Origin: Hevea brasiliensis
Taxonomy: Eukaryota > Streptophyta > Magnoliopsida > Malpighiales > Euphorbiaceae
Assembly: GCF_030052815.1 (NCBI RefSeq)
Contig: NC_079495.1
Location: 58,100,422 to 58,164,421, forward strand
DNA length: 64,000 bases
Reading direction: 5' to 3'
The notes under the pieces are model-generated. The model saw only the letters and a list, made by a program, of their open reading frames with translations. It was not told where the DNA came from and did no database searches. The first letter of the stretch is position 1; each line of letters starts with the position of its first letter. The position numbers and the translations under genes are program-made. Below are positions 46,728 to 59,323 of the stretch, one piece after another.

Positions 46728-47348
46728 TGTCACACCCTACCCCTCCGTAAGGCATAACATGATCCTGTAGTATACCTAATGAATTACCAACTTCATCTAC
46801 TGATAACCCATTAAATTTACTACAAGGGATTTTAAACCTTTTCTTACTTCTTTTTACAGTGGTGAGCAATATTTACAAGTGTTAAAAAATTTTTAACTGA
46901 AGTGAAACCAGATAACACATTTGAAGAATTAATAATTTCTGTAAAAATTTTGGCAGAGTGCCATCTGTATTTTGAATAAACTAGTTCTTTAAAAACCTGT
47001 AAAAAAACACTTCCTATATTTTGTTTAATCCCCAAACTCTAATATTCAATCAACACAATATGTTTCTCAACATTTGCCAACTCAAATCCACAATAATTTT
47101 TCCAGTGTTTTCAAAAGCTGAGATAAAAGAAATATATCACAAATTTTATAAGCTAAAATAATTTACAATTTATTTTATAACTTCAATGTACAATTTTAAT
47201 TTACAACTGCTCAAAACCAAAAATAATATATACATACAGTGAACATACATTACAATACAAAATGCAAAATATGGTATACTCAATATACCCGATAAACTCT
47301 CAATGTAGTCCTAGCAGCCTAGTCTGCTGCCTTGTCAGTCTGTCTATC

Positions 47349-47397
47349 TGCGACAGCAATGAAAAGCTATCGCTGAGCCAATGTCTCAGTAGTGCAC
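47349..47397 (-). other. Two-hairpin LTR module (C-type solo)
   Basis: Sense: CTGAG-ACATTGG-CTCAG, then GCGATAGC paired with GCTGTCGC (one G-U pair). Confidence 0.68.
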
Positions 47398-48546
47398 AAC
47401 ATTAACAAAATGCAACTTTAAATCACACATCATAAGTCACATAAATAGTGGATACTTAAAACCATAGTTAAATTCAAAAATAGTGAATGTCATAAAGAAT
47501 TTAAACTCCATTTCACAATATCACAATAAATATCAATAAATAACACACACACATGCTGCCATCCATGACAACATAATTCAGCTATATTTCATGAACTCAA
47601 ACACTTCAATCTTCTTCATGAGGCTGCCACAAATTTACACATATCCATCAATTGCCATTTTCACTTTTTAAGCTTCCAAATCATACCTTACACATGGAAT
47701 TCAAGTACAATACAATCAAACATTTAAATCATCATTCAAACTACTATTTACATGCAAGAATAAGTTGTTCTTATTGAGGTTCCATGGCTGCCAAAATGTA
47801 CATTTCCACTAATTCATCAAACTTTAAAAATCCTTCCACAAATCAACTACCACAACGCCCATTCAAAGTTTAATGAAATAAGAATTAAAAATACATACTT
47901 ACCACTTTTGAAATTCTTCAAAACCTCACCAAAACTTAACTTTCTTGCTCCTAATAGCTTCCCCAAGTTGAGTATGCAAGGTTTAATGAAGGAAACTAGT
48001 GTGAAAAATGGTTAGAATTGAGGTGCATGGAAGGTGGTGAAGCTTCGGCCATGGTGTTTCAATGGAGGCTCACTTCGGCTTGGTGTTGGGAGGTTGAAGA
48101 TGAAGAAATAATTCTATCCCCAAGGCTTATATAGGTCCCATAATTCATGGTTAGTGGAGCACTAACTTTGGATTAATGAGTTAATTAATCCTAAGTTCCA
48201 TAATTTGCAATTATGCCACTAAACTTTCACTATTTATATTATGTACCACTATTTAAATTTTTCATGACATTTTCCAAGTGTAATATCATTTATTTTTAAT
48301 GGACATTGAGGTCAAAAGGCAACCCTAGGTGTCAAATGACCAAAATGCCCCACTTCGGGTTATATTCCCTATTTTTCAGTAACACCAATTTTTGTCTGTT
48401 TCTCGATTTTTCTTTTTTCTTTATACTAATTATTTAATTTTTCTTTGATATTTCTAATGAAATTTATACTTCAATAGATGTTTATTTAAGTCCTAAAAAT
48501 ATTTTTCAGGGTTCCCTGCAGTCCAAGGCTAGTCAACGGTCCACAC

Positions 48547-48599
48547 CGCAATTTCCCGGTGCGGTCACCCATCGCTATGGTTCTTGGCTCGTTTAACTT
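48547..48599 (-). other. 5S-like block in C-type solo LTR
   Basis: Minus strand: AAGTTAAACGAGCC, GCGATGGGTGACC, CGGGAAATTG, in the same order and position as 20528-20579. Confidence 0.55.
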
Positions 48600-48778
48600 G
48601 GTTACATTTCATTGCTATTATTTTTCCTTTGTTTTTCTTGTATTTTCTTTTCTTGTATTTCATTATTTTATGTCTCCTCACCAAATTTAAGTGTAGTTCT
48701 TGGCATCCTAGCTGTTCGGACAACACTGGTCACAGGAACAGTAGAACGCACTACTGAGCATAGGGGTGTTACACAAAT

Positions 48779-50270
48779 TATGACTGTCACCAGACCAAAA
48801 TGGCTCGATAAATTAGTTTTAGAAACCTGCCCTCTTCTGGACTGACCTGAACCCAGAATTGGTCACTGGACCAGTTTTGGTTAAATGGCCATAACTTGAG
48901 CTATATAAATGCAAATTGAGTGATTCCAAAGCCAAATTAAACATAAGACATAAATCTAAAACTTTCAAGAAGAAAGTATGGCCAAATTGATTCTGCATCT
49001 TGACCAAATCAATGAGGAAAGTTAAAGTACAAATTCTAAAATTTATGAAACATTCACAAAATGACTTGAATTGTAATTTGTATTTAACACTAATGATTTG
49101 ATGAATATGTATACCATGCGAATATGTGATTGGGACTTATGTTCCCACTATGATTGAAATGATACATATGATGAGATAATGAGAACATTGAATGATTTAA
49201 GGATGTTAAATTGCCCATGTATACCTAATCATTAGTGTATGGGTTGGATAGATTGGCATGCCAAGAACGGATGAGTTTAGTAGTGCTGCCTATGGCTTTT
49301 AAGCCTGATTATATTGCATACCTGGCAGACATTCATATGTCCGATGGTATGATGGCCCGAGGCACTAAATGTCCAGTGCTAATTATGATTATTCCACATC
49401 TATGATTATTTGGCTCTTAAGCCATTATATTGCATACTAGGTGGATACTATGCGACTGATGGTATGACAGCCTGAGGTACCAAGTACCCAGTGCTAGTAA
49501 AACCCATGTATCCAGTTTAGTCAGTTTTGTTATAGGTTGCTTGTGCATTGAAAAGAGTTGAGAAGGTTGAATATTAAACAAATGAATAGAAAAGATCCTA
49601 ACGAAACAATTATCTTTAAAGATTAACAAAATGTGAAAGGACTCATAATTAATTAGAAATTTATTATTTTGATGTTACTACAAACATGAAATATTTACTT
49701 TTATTTGAATAGTATATTTTCATTCTATTATTGCATCACTAAGCTAAAATGCTTAGCGCGATAGATTTTCCTCGCGTAGGTACTGGAGATAAAATACAGT
49801 AGAGATTAGATAGGGGTTATTGGAGCGTGATCTGCAGTAAAGTCGTTATCACCTCCACTCACTATTTTGTTATAATCCAAGGGCCCTCACATGCATGATT
49901 ATGTACTTGTAATTAGATACATAGTTGTAAATTAAATTTTGAGTTGTAAATAAATATGTATTTTTGTAAATGAATTAAATGAATATTTAATGATATGGAT
50001 TGTGATGAAAATGGATATGGATGAATAAGAAATTATGAATTGAAATTATAGAAAATGTTATGTTGAATTTTTAAACAGGTGAATATTTTAACAGGTTAAA
50101 TATTAATAAAACAGGGGAAACACTAGCGGTTTCTCTTTTTAAAAATAATTTGATTTAAATAAATGTGAACTAAAATGGATAATGACTAGAGTAAGGTAAG
50201 AGAGGGTGCTCCGGCATAGAATGTGGCACATTCCTTGTTCGGCTACACTGTAGATCGGATAAGGGGTATT
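48779..50270 (+). repeat. Gypsy LTR E, second piece
   Basis: It continues 46727 after the solo LTR. It carries the hairpin module (49732-49780) and ends AAGGGGTATT, where GTATT (50266-50270) is the duplication for the next solo LTR. The last three bases of this LTR (ACA) are at 54055-54057. Confidence 0.8.
49732..49780 (+). other. Two-hairpin LTR module (E)
   Basis: CTAAGC-TAAAAT-GCTTAG, then CGCGA/TCGCG. Compared with family A (CGCGT/ACGCG), the fifth pair of stem 2 changes on both sides. Confidence 0.72.
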
Positions 50271-50897
50271 TGTAACACCCCTCACCCAACTACAGTATAG
50301 CCGAGCAAAGTGTGCTACATTCGGTGCCGGAGCACCCTATCTTATCTTACTTTATTCCTTTCATAATTTGATCTCATTATATTTTAATATTAATTATTTT
50401 TTGACGGAGAAACCAATGAGTTTCCCTATTTTATTACCAGTTGACGTATTTTACTATTTACCTGTTTGAAAATTTCAATAATATTTTACAAATAAAATCT
50501 CATCAATTATTTTCATAACCATCTCATTCATATATCTCAATTTCATATTCATTTCCATGCATTATCTATATATTTCAAATCTGTCTTCGAATCCATACAA
50601 TCTCATTCATGCTCAAATCACATAAGTAAAATTTTCAAATTTCTTTAATTTACATAATTTCATAATTTACATGATATATAAATTAATTACATATGAAAAA
50701 GCTAATTTATTAAATTACATTACATTTTTATTAATTACCTGCTTATAATCTACATTATAATACAATATCTAGCATTTTATACTAAATACAAAATATGATC
50801 TATATGGGCCATATCTACATGCATTACTGAGGAGGTGACAACCTTGAATACTTCAGGCACTTCTGCAGATCTGGACTCCAAAAATCTTAGTCAAAGT

Positions 50898-50950
50898 ACC
50901 TGCGCGAGGAAACAAATCCATCGCGCTAAGCATTGCTGCTTAGTGGTGCA
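50898..50950 (-). other. Two-hairpin LTR module (F)
   Basis: Sense: CTAAGCA-GCAA-TGCTTAG, then CGCGA/TCGCG around an A/T-rich loop. Confidence 0.72.
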
Positions 50951-51504
50951 ATAATAGAACAAGAAAATAAAATATACAAATAAAGAAAGAACGAAGCATA
51001 ATTTGAATATTTAAGAATCAATTTAATTTAATACAATGTGTCTAATATTAATTATCTTTTGTTCTCATTTGTTTCGCTTTGGAATCGTTTAATTCCGAAA
51101 TTCACAGTAATAATGTACGATATACAGAATTAATAAAAATACTCAATTTATATTCATATGGCAAGAGAAGGTACATTTAAAATATTTAGTTAAGTTATAC
51201 CTATTTTGGCAACTCTTTTGTCATTTTACTTAACAATTTTTATGTGGTTTGGATCATTTCATAATTATAACTAATTCTTTTAAAGTCTTATTAACTCATT
51301 TATTTGATTTCTAATATTTTTAATTACTAATAGTCTTAATTTAGTTCAATAAATTACACTGCCCAAGTAACCTACGACAGGCTGACTAAACTGGATAGCG
51401 GGTCGTTGGCACTGGACACCGCGGTGCCTCGGGCTGTCATACCATGGGACGCAGAACGTCAACCACGTATGCAGTCAGTATGGCTAAAAAGCCATGATAA
51501 CACA

Positions 51505-51585
51505 TAATCAAGCATAAAAGCCATGAATGTTGGCATAAAGCTATGAATGCAGGCATAAAGCCATGAATACAGGCATAAAGCCTTT
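51505..51585. repeat. About 19-bp tandem repeats in LTR F
   Basis: Four units of GGCATAAAGCCATGAATRY. GCATAAAGCC also recurs in other A-type LTRs (for example near 58500). Confidence 0.8.
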
Positions 51586-53829
51586 CGCAGTACTGCTAAA
51601 ACAATACCCTATTGGCATGCCAAACTATCCAATCTGACACACATGTCTAGGCAATACAAGGGCACATAATATCATTAAATATTAATATGTTGTGTTTTAT
51701 GACTTCATTATTTCATGATAAGTTTCAATTATGATTCATACATTCCTTTCTCATTTATACATTCAAAAATCTACTTATGTAATTACAAATTTTTATATTT
51801 CAAGTTGAGTTACTAATATTTTATGAATTTCATTTGTAATGGGCATATAAGCCCTAACTATCTATTTACATCAATTAGGTGACTTATTTTTCATGTTTCC
51901 AGTAATCCATGAAAATTTCATGGACTTCAAATTTATTCTCTTAATTTCCTTTTAACAATTTTGACTAAGATGCATAGTCCACATTTGTCATACCATTCTA
52001 AGAATTTAAGCTTAGAATTGGTTCTAGGTCTTCATCTTAATTTGCTAATTATTTTGATTACTATTCACCTTACTAGTCAACCAAAATGTTGACTTTTTCA
52101 TACATAATAAATTTATTGAACCTAAGTTCTCAAAGATACCACATTTTGTATTCAAAATTTGTTGGAATTAATCTCCAAATCCATTTCCAAGCTTAGCACT
52201 AAGGGGGCAGAAATTTCAGATTTTGTGCCCTAACTTCACTGTTCCATTAGGGACTGTTACATTAAGAATTTGAGGAAATAGTAAACATGAAAGTTGTTCC
52301 TTATTTTGTCTAGTTGAATTTCTTTTTTTGAATCACTCCATTTGAAGTTTTGTAGCTCCAGATATGGTCCAAAAATCACAGCTGGCCGGATTAGAGAACT
52401 GCAGAATTTACCAAATCTACAGTACCATAAACAGTGACTTCCACTGCCTTCTTGAATAGGTTATGGTCATATTTTGGGGTAGGTTTCTTCAAGAAAGTTG
52501 TTTGTCTATGTCTTATCTTGTTGCTGTAAAAATTTCAGGTCAATTAACCCATTCTACAGTGAGATATGGCCAAATGAACAGTTACTGTTCATTTGGACAT
52601 TCTGCAGAAGCTGATTGCAGGGTATCCGGATTGGGGCCAACTTTTGGTCCTCTTGCTTTGGTCTTTTGGGCGTGGTTTCTTCAGAAAAATTGTGCCATTA
52701 TAAGTCTAGTTTCATGTCCAATTGTCCAAACACCAATTGAACCTACACAGCCAAAGATATGGCAGTCCAAACAGGCTGGACTCACAGCCTCCCTGCTGCT
52801 GTCACTAGGCAGCCTACCCATTTCACTTTGCCATGCAATAGTTCACTCCTAATTATGGTCAACTTACCTCAAATGGTCACTAATTGACCATTATAATGTT
52901 CTTTAACAATTTCATAAGCAAAGTCAAATTTGCACTCCCAAACCCTAGCTCAAATTCATGGTTTTGTACAAACTACCCTAGTTAACTAACTAAATCAATA
53001 TCCTTATGTTTATATACTTTAAACATGATTTCTAGTTCACTCCAATTCCATCAAAAAAACTCAATCCTATTCCTTCCTTAGGACAGCCGAAATTCATAGA
53101 GTACATATACATGAGTTTAGTTCATTTAATCTACCATTTCATAACAATTTCAAGTTCCTAACATGAAATAAAAGAAATACTTATATAAATAAGCACTAAC
53201 CTCACTTGAGAGCTTTTCAAGAGCTCAAATTCTTCACTTTCTTTCCTTTGTAGGCTGCCAATCACTTTCCCAAGATGAGTGGACAAGTTTTAATGAAGAG
53301 ACCTAAGGTTTTTAGGGTAAGAAATCAAAGATTGGAAGGTATAAAAAAAATAAAAGCTATGGAGGAAGAGGAATGGATTTTCGGCTGGTTGAAGATGAAG
53401 AAGGAGACCAGAAATTTTTGGTCTATTTTTGACTCTTTTAAGTGTTTTAAGAATGCTTGTTAACTTGTGATTGGTTGGGAGTAAGTGAGTGACATCATAT
53501 GATGTCATTATCTTTAATTTTCTTTATTTTCTTTTCTTTTCTTTTCTACTAACTTCAAATTAATTTTTCATCAACATTAATTCATATTTTATGTCATAAT
53601 AATTATTTACTCAACTGGACAAGTCGGCCAAAAATCGTCTCTGAAGGCGAAATGACCAAAATGCCCTCCGTTTGGCTTAACGGGTCAAAATTGTCTGTAC
53701 CGATTGAAAAATTTTTCTAAATATTTTCTTGGCATTCTAATGCCATAGGAACCTCAATGACCCTTCTTTGGAGTCCCAAAAATTATTTTATGAATTTTTC
53801 CCCGGGTCTAGGGCTCCTCGTTGCGAGAA

Positions 53830-53879
53830 CCGCAACTTCCCTCTGGTTACCCATCGCTTAGGCACCGGCTCGTTTAACT
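53830..53879 (-). other. 5S-like block in LTR F
   Basis: Minus strand: AAGTTAAACGAGCCGG, GCGATGGGTAACC, GGGAAGTTGCGG. Confidence 0.5.
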
Positions 53880-54057
53880 TGGTTGTATTTTATTTCTAAA
53901 ATTTTTCCTAAATTTTTCTTATTAATATTTGAGTTAATTATGGTTCCTGACTTTAGTTTAAATATTTTTCCGGACGTTCTAGCTGTCCGGACCTACAACG
54001 GTCACCGGAACAGTAGAATGTACGGAGTTACTACCGGGAGGGTGTTACAGTATTACA

Positions 54058-54424
54058 TTTAATTAGTATCAGAGCCAGACTCCCTCTAGTAGGTGTGTGC
54101 CATCGAGGGCAAGGGGCCGGAAGTGTGGGGGAACCCACCTTCTCAGCATTTGGAGGGGAGCCACCGAGTGGCTGAATCCAATCCCACATCAAAATGGGAG
54201 AAGTAGGTAATGATATATAAAATGGGGGAACTAATAACTAGAAGCACCTTTTGGTGGATAGCCTGGAGAGTTAGAAGGACTTCCGTGGTTAAACGTGCTC
54301 GCTTGAGAGAAAACCTAGGATAGGTGACCTCCTGGAAAGTTCTTCATTCCACCTATGGGACAAAACTATGAAACTTATAGCCAAAGCAGACAATTTCTCT
54401 AGTGGTTGGAGCCTGGCCGTTACA
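54058..54424 (+). mobile_element. Cassandra-type TRIM remnant (primer site, internal region, one LTR)
   Basis: A primer-like TAGTATCAGAGCC (54064-54076), a G-rich internal stretch and an LTR (about 54170-54424) match the TRIM at 18201-18842. The 5S-like part is at 54264-54340 (GGTTAAACGTGCTCGC, then AGGATAGGTGACC). The sequence before the primer site is gypsy LTR E, so either the TRIM's 5' LTR is gone or the primer site belongs to E. No clean target duplication is visible. Confidence 0.65.
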
Positions 54425-55577
54425 CATTACAAGTCTAGAAGTAGGTGGTATGAGGAAATTAACTAGTAAATTACTGAATTGTGCACAATAACTTTGCTTT
54501 ATGCCATAATGAGGATACTTGGCTTTATGTTATGATGAATACATGGCTTATGCCATGATGAGGATACTTATCACTTAAATTGTCTAGACATTATAATTGG
54601 GCTAAGTAAATAAATGGAAAGGGGTATGTGATAAAGTTTATTAATGAAATACTATGCATCTTGATTTTATATGTTAGTAATTTGATCATGCAAGAATTTT
54701 ATGTAATTAAAAGTTATATCATGTCATTATCAAATTGTGTAAGATTGCACATGTATTATTAAAATCAAAATTTTAGAAACATGATTTATGAGATCATGCA
54801 TGATTGGCTTGCATATTGTATGACATAATATCATTAAGTTATAGCACCACTAAGCAAGTTGCTTAGCGGAGAGTTATTTAAACTTTTCGTAGGTAATAAA
54901 AGTAAAGATAAAGAGCCGACATGGGAGTAAAGGTGGATAAGTGACGTCTTGCTCGAGACTCAAGAAGACTCCAGATTATTTTGTACACATTTGGAGATTA
55001 CATTGTATAGGCATTTTGATATGTAATATAATCCTTTAATGTGTAATCATTTAAATTCCACAAACTACATGGATATTGTAACTAGTCTTGTATTTTGTAA
55101 ACACTGTCACATGTATATATTGTAAATTTCCAAGTATGACAATTTACTTTTAACTGATGAGATATGTGTGTATACATTATGTTTGTTGTGGGATGGGTTG
55201 TGAATGAAACCACATAGGTTTTATGTGTGTATTGGAAAAAAAAAATGATAAATGTCGATAAGTTTTTTAACAAGTCATTTACAATTACTTAAAAATTTAA
55301 AGGAAACTCTGTCAAAATTTTATTTTGAAATTTTGAAATTAAATTTCATTATTTGAAAGACTCTAAATAGATGGAAAACCTATAGGTTTGATTTTCTTAT
55401 GACTTAAATAAATTTGAAATTTTTAAATCTCCCACTGTTTTCTCTAATATGAAGCAAAATTAGTAATAAAGAAATCAAGTTTTGTTAGAGAGAGTGAATC
55501 CCTTGATATATACTCTTGGGTGAGCCTCGGGGGTATGTACACACTACTCTAGTTGCAGATAGGGTTAGGGTGTTACA
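54425..55577 (+). repeat. Gypsy LTR H, 3' part
   Basis: Plus orientation, inferred from the hairpin module (54843-54893) and the end GGGTTAGGGTGTTACA. It contains a stretch like other A-type LTRs (GGATACTTGGCTTTATG). Its 5' part is missing and no primer site follows, so it is a truncated or solo copy. Confidence 0.65.
54843..54893 (+). other. Two-hairpin LTR module (H)
   Basis: CTAAGC-AAGTT-GCTTAG is perfect. The second stem is degraded. Confidence 0.5.
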
Positions 55578-56433
55578 CAGCTCACTCTCATAACCTACAA
55601 TCATATCCAATATCATAATGGGAAGTTCAGCTCACCCTAAGTCTAACATTCTACATACATAATAAATTTAACAAGTTAGTTTTATATCATAAGGGAAACT
55701 AATATAGTCACTGTGGAGTTTTAGATATAATAAAAATAAATACAGTTAATACAGTCCCATGACAACTCATGCAATAAATCTAGCTCTTATGAGGGTGACC
55801 GAGTCACTGACTCTAGTTATCACCTAACTACAACTTCTAATACCTTATCTCAAGGTCTTTAAACCCTAACTAGGAGTCTCTTAACTCCTCCATTAGAACA
55901 GAATTATGTTATGGTGTGACTGCACCAAAACAGGCGCTATTTGTAAACCTCATCGTGGAAAACAATAGGAATGCATGCAACTTTACACAATCATCCATAT
56001 GGTACTGTAATCTGCTCTTACAACATAAACAATGAGAGTATTGCATAAGGTACTGTAGTACATCCTTATAGACTGTCATCTTTATACCTTTCACCTCAAT
56101 ACAATCCACATGGAAAACTGTGTCCCATAGGACACTCCATAATACCATAACTTGCCCTGACCAGGCAATCTATTAATAACTGTCACAATGGTACTCATGC
56201 CCTTAGGGCGATACATTGCTATAACTCATTCCAATGTATTCGTGCCTTACACTAAAAAAAAAAAAAAAGACAGGCCACATGGAGTCACACTAACTAGTCA
56301 CATTTTTTTTTGGGAGTCCGTATTCATAAGGCAGACCTTAACGCATCTACTAGCTCAAATTTATATTAATTTTTTGCCCACAAGGCCAAAAAAACTGGGC
56401 AAACATCAAACCATGGTCGTCGAAGAATAACGC
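55578..56433. other. Unassigned stretch
   Basis: No ORF of known family, no primer site and no LTR end is recognised. It is AT-rich with a poly-A run (about 56254-56268). It may be original flank or the interior of an old element. Confidence 0.5.
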
Positions 56434-57612
56434 TATCACACCTTACCCCTCTGTAAGATATGACATGATCCCGTAGTATACCCAATAAATTACCGAACTT
56501 CACCTACCGATAATCTATTAAATATACTACAAGGGATTTTAACAAAATAAATTCATTTTTAAGTTTAATGTAGTGGTAAAAAAATTATTTAAGTGTCTTC
56601 ATTTCAAGTGTTTGTCATAAAATTTATTTGAAAGAAATAAGCATTTTTAAAATTTTTGCAGAAAATCTATGTGGTGGTAGCTTAAAATTCAGTAAACCAA
56701 TTTTTTTTTTCACCTATTAAAAATAACCTGTGATAGTTTGTATAATTCAATTTCATCAATAATCAAATCATTAACTCATACAATTAAAAGAAATTTACCA
56801 TTTACATTCATTGAAAATAATAAAGTAATATTACAAGGATTTACAATCCAAAAGAAGTACTTAATTATAACTTTATAAATTACAAAATTTTTAGATACAA
56901 CTGCTCAAATAAACTTTACATACATATAGTTACAATTACAACAAAATATAATTACAAGGGTATGCCAAATATATACCCGAAGATAACTCCAACTCAGCTT
57001 CAAATCAACACTTTAAGTAAACTCACTCAACTGCTCTATCTTTTCTTTCACCTACAACAGCATACAAAAGCTATAGCCGAGCGGTGAACTTAATAGTCGA
57101 CAACTAATAATTTAAAATTCAATATAAAACACAATTTACCAAATCATAATAAAGCATTTAAATTATTCATATTTTTCTTGAACCATGAAAACAATATAAT
57201 ATTTTTCAACCGTTGACAAGCATTTATTTCAATCACATTTTATCAAAGTATGCACAATTGAAGGTGTTACCAACATTCACACAGTTGGGCCCATGACACA
57301 AAATTTCACAATTAATGTCATGTTGTACACCATGACAAAGCAAACTCCCCCAAATAACCGAGGCTAAAGGGAGGCACAAAAGGCTAGCTAGCCAATGAGT
57401 ACTCATCTGAATCAACCTCAACTGATAAGCCAGAGAGGGAAGCTCAATCCCACAAGTGGTGGAGATCACATCAAATATCATCTCACTAGGTAAGCTAATG
57501 AGGAACATAAATCACATTGCCATGTCAACTGTGGTTTCAAAACATATTCAAAATAATTTCCATTCCCAATATGCTTTCACAAATCAATAAACATATTTAA
57601 TTGTTGTAACTT
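56434..57612 (-). repeat. Gypsy LTR of D type, truncated
   Basis: It starts TATCACACCTTACCCC (G-to-A at the second base) and follows element D's LTR (34551 on), including the CATGACACAAAATTTCAC and GGCTAGCTAGC blocks. It is interrupted at 57613 by another LTR. Confidence 0.82.
57050..57104 (-). other. Degenerate two-hairpin module
   Basis: Stem 2 survives as TATAGC/GCTGTT with a G-U pair. Stem 1 is lost. Confidence 0.35.
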
Positions 57613-58727
57613 TGTAATGCTCCTCACCCGATCTATAGTGTAACTGAGCAAGGAATGCCACATTCTATGCCAGAGCACCTTATCTTATCTTGCTTTATTC
57701 AGTATTAGTGTCAAACCCATTATTAATTAAATCATAATATTTAAATAGAAAAACTGTCAGAGTTTCCCCTGTTTTATTAACATTTGACCTGTTAAAATTA
57801 ATTACCTGTTTAAATAAATCCATACCAATCTCAATTTCCATCATCAATTTTTCAATAATTTCAAATCATGTATCATCTTCATCCATAACATTTCCATCTT
57901 GTTCCATATCAAATTTGTAACTCATTTCATATAGGAGATAACTAAATTCTTTGCGTTATATAATGTATAAAATTTATTATACAAATTTAGAATTTACATT
58001 ACAAACTTAACAACTAATTACAATGTACAGTGATAAAATTTTTGTAACTCATGGGCCCTACCAAAATATAGTGATGAGGTGACATAATACTTCTGTAAAT
58101 CAAATCTCTAATCTCAGTCCAATGCCTCTACTGGACTTTGTCTCCAGTACCTACGCAAGAAAAAATTCATCGCGCTAAGCATATTACTTAGTGGTACAAT
58201 AATAAAATGAAAATAAACTAAATAATTAAAAGTAAATATTTCCTATGTGTAATGTCATCAAAGAAATGCATTTTCATTAATTATGAGTCATTGCACATTT
58301 TTTGTGATCTTTAGGAGCAATTTAGTTCATAGGGATCTTTTCCATTCATTTGCTTAACATTTAATCTTCTTAATACTTTTCAATGCCCAAGTAACCTATA
58401 ACAAACTTTTAAGACTGGATACATAGGAATATACTAGTTAGACACCCCATGTGCCTATCAGGTATACATCTATCAGGCATAAAGCAAGCGGGCAAGCATA
58501 AAAGCCAGTAAAACATGTCAGGCATAAAGCCAGCGGGCAGGCATAAAGCCAGAAGAATAACCTTATCAGACATACATTGTCTATCAATGATCATCCATGA
58601 AGTATGCTCGAAAGCCATGGGCAGTACTGCATCTGTGGTTCCTAATTGGCATGCTAATCGATCCAACCCATACACTAATGTCTAGGCATACGTGGGCAAT
58701 TTAGTATCATTATGTATTCATAAGTCT
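57613..58727 (-). repeat. Gypsy LTR of A/F type, 3' part
   Basis: It starts TGTAATGCTCCTCACCC. It holds the block ATGCCCAAGTAACCTATA and a hairpin module (58147-58198). It is interrupted at 58728 by the second Ogre-like LTR. AACTT (57608-57612) is the candidate target duplication. Confidence 0.78.
58147..58198 (-). other. Two-hairpin LTR module
   Basis: Sense: CTAAG-TAATATG-CTTAG, then CGCGA/TTGCG (one G-U pair). Confidence 0.6.
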
Positions 58728-59323
58728 TGTCGACACCATATTTTGGCCGATCCCTAAAATCAATAAAACTTTGAAACCGATTCCCGGTACTAAGTCTCCT
58801 TCGGACAGCTAATCACATTTCCGATCCCTCTTTGATAGGCTGTCACAATTCCGATCTCTCCCCGCAAAGAATTAAATCAAATTGTTAAGTTCTCGCATCA
58901 GTCAAAGCTTTACCAGTCTATCACTCACCGATCTCTCAAACCCATTGTCGAAACTCAGGACCCGTCAAGTATATTCCTAATAAACAAAATGAACTGGCAC
59001 TAGATCTTTTCTTACCAGTTTTATTGCCGATCTCCTTTTCGAAAGATTAAGAGCTAAGGTTTTGGTTCGGTTTAATGAGGATTCCGATCTTAAGTGTTCT
59101 AGTTAAATTTTCAATTTTAATCAAGTCCCATTCACCATTTCTTCCCCACCGATCTCATGCTTATTGTGCTTTCCGATCTCTTATACTTAGATTAATAATT
59201 GCATTTAGTTCTTGTTTCGCTATGCTCATACAATCAAATACTTAGGCAATTCAGAGATTTTCCAATCACATCCATTCATTGAACAAAAGAGACATTCCAT
59301 TTCATTTCATTTTTTTGTACAAG

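Larger units (their letters stand above)
46728..48773 (-). repeat. Element C-type solo LTR (2046 bp)
   Basis: Reverse-oriented relative of 20352-24394: its ends are TGTCACACCCTACCCC and GGGGTGTTACA. It is flanked by perfect CAAAT duplications (46723-46727 and 48774-48778). It is half as long as the element C LTR, so one has lost or gained about 2 kb. Confidence 0.93.
50271..54049 (-). repeat. Family A-type solo LTR F (3779 bp)
   Basis: It runs from TGTAACACCCCTCACCC to GGGTGTTACA and is flanked by perfect GTATT (50266-50270 and 54050-54054). Its right end matches 6420-6868, but the left half is diverged, so it is a related subfamily. It contains a hairpin module, a 5S-like block (53830-53879) and short tandem repeats near 51505-51585. 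Confidence 0.94.

Noticed and set aside
56188..56430. Possible small gene in the unassigned stretch
   Set aside because: It contains a translated poly-A run, has no recognisable domain or promoter, and has no second copy in the window.
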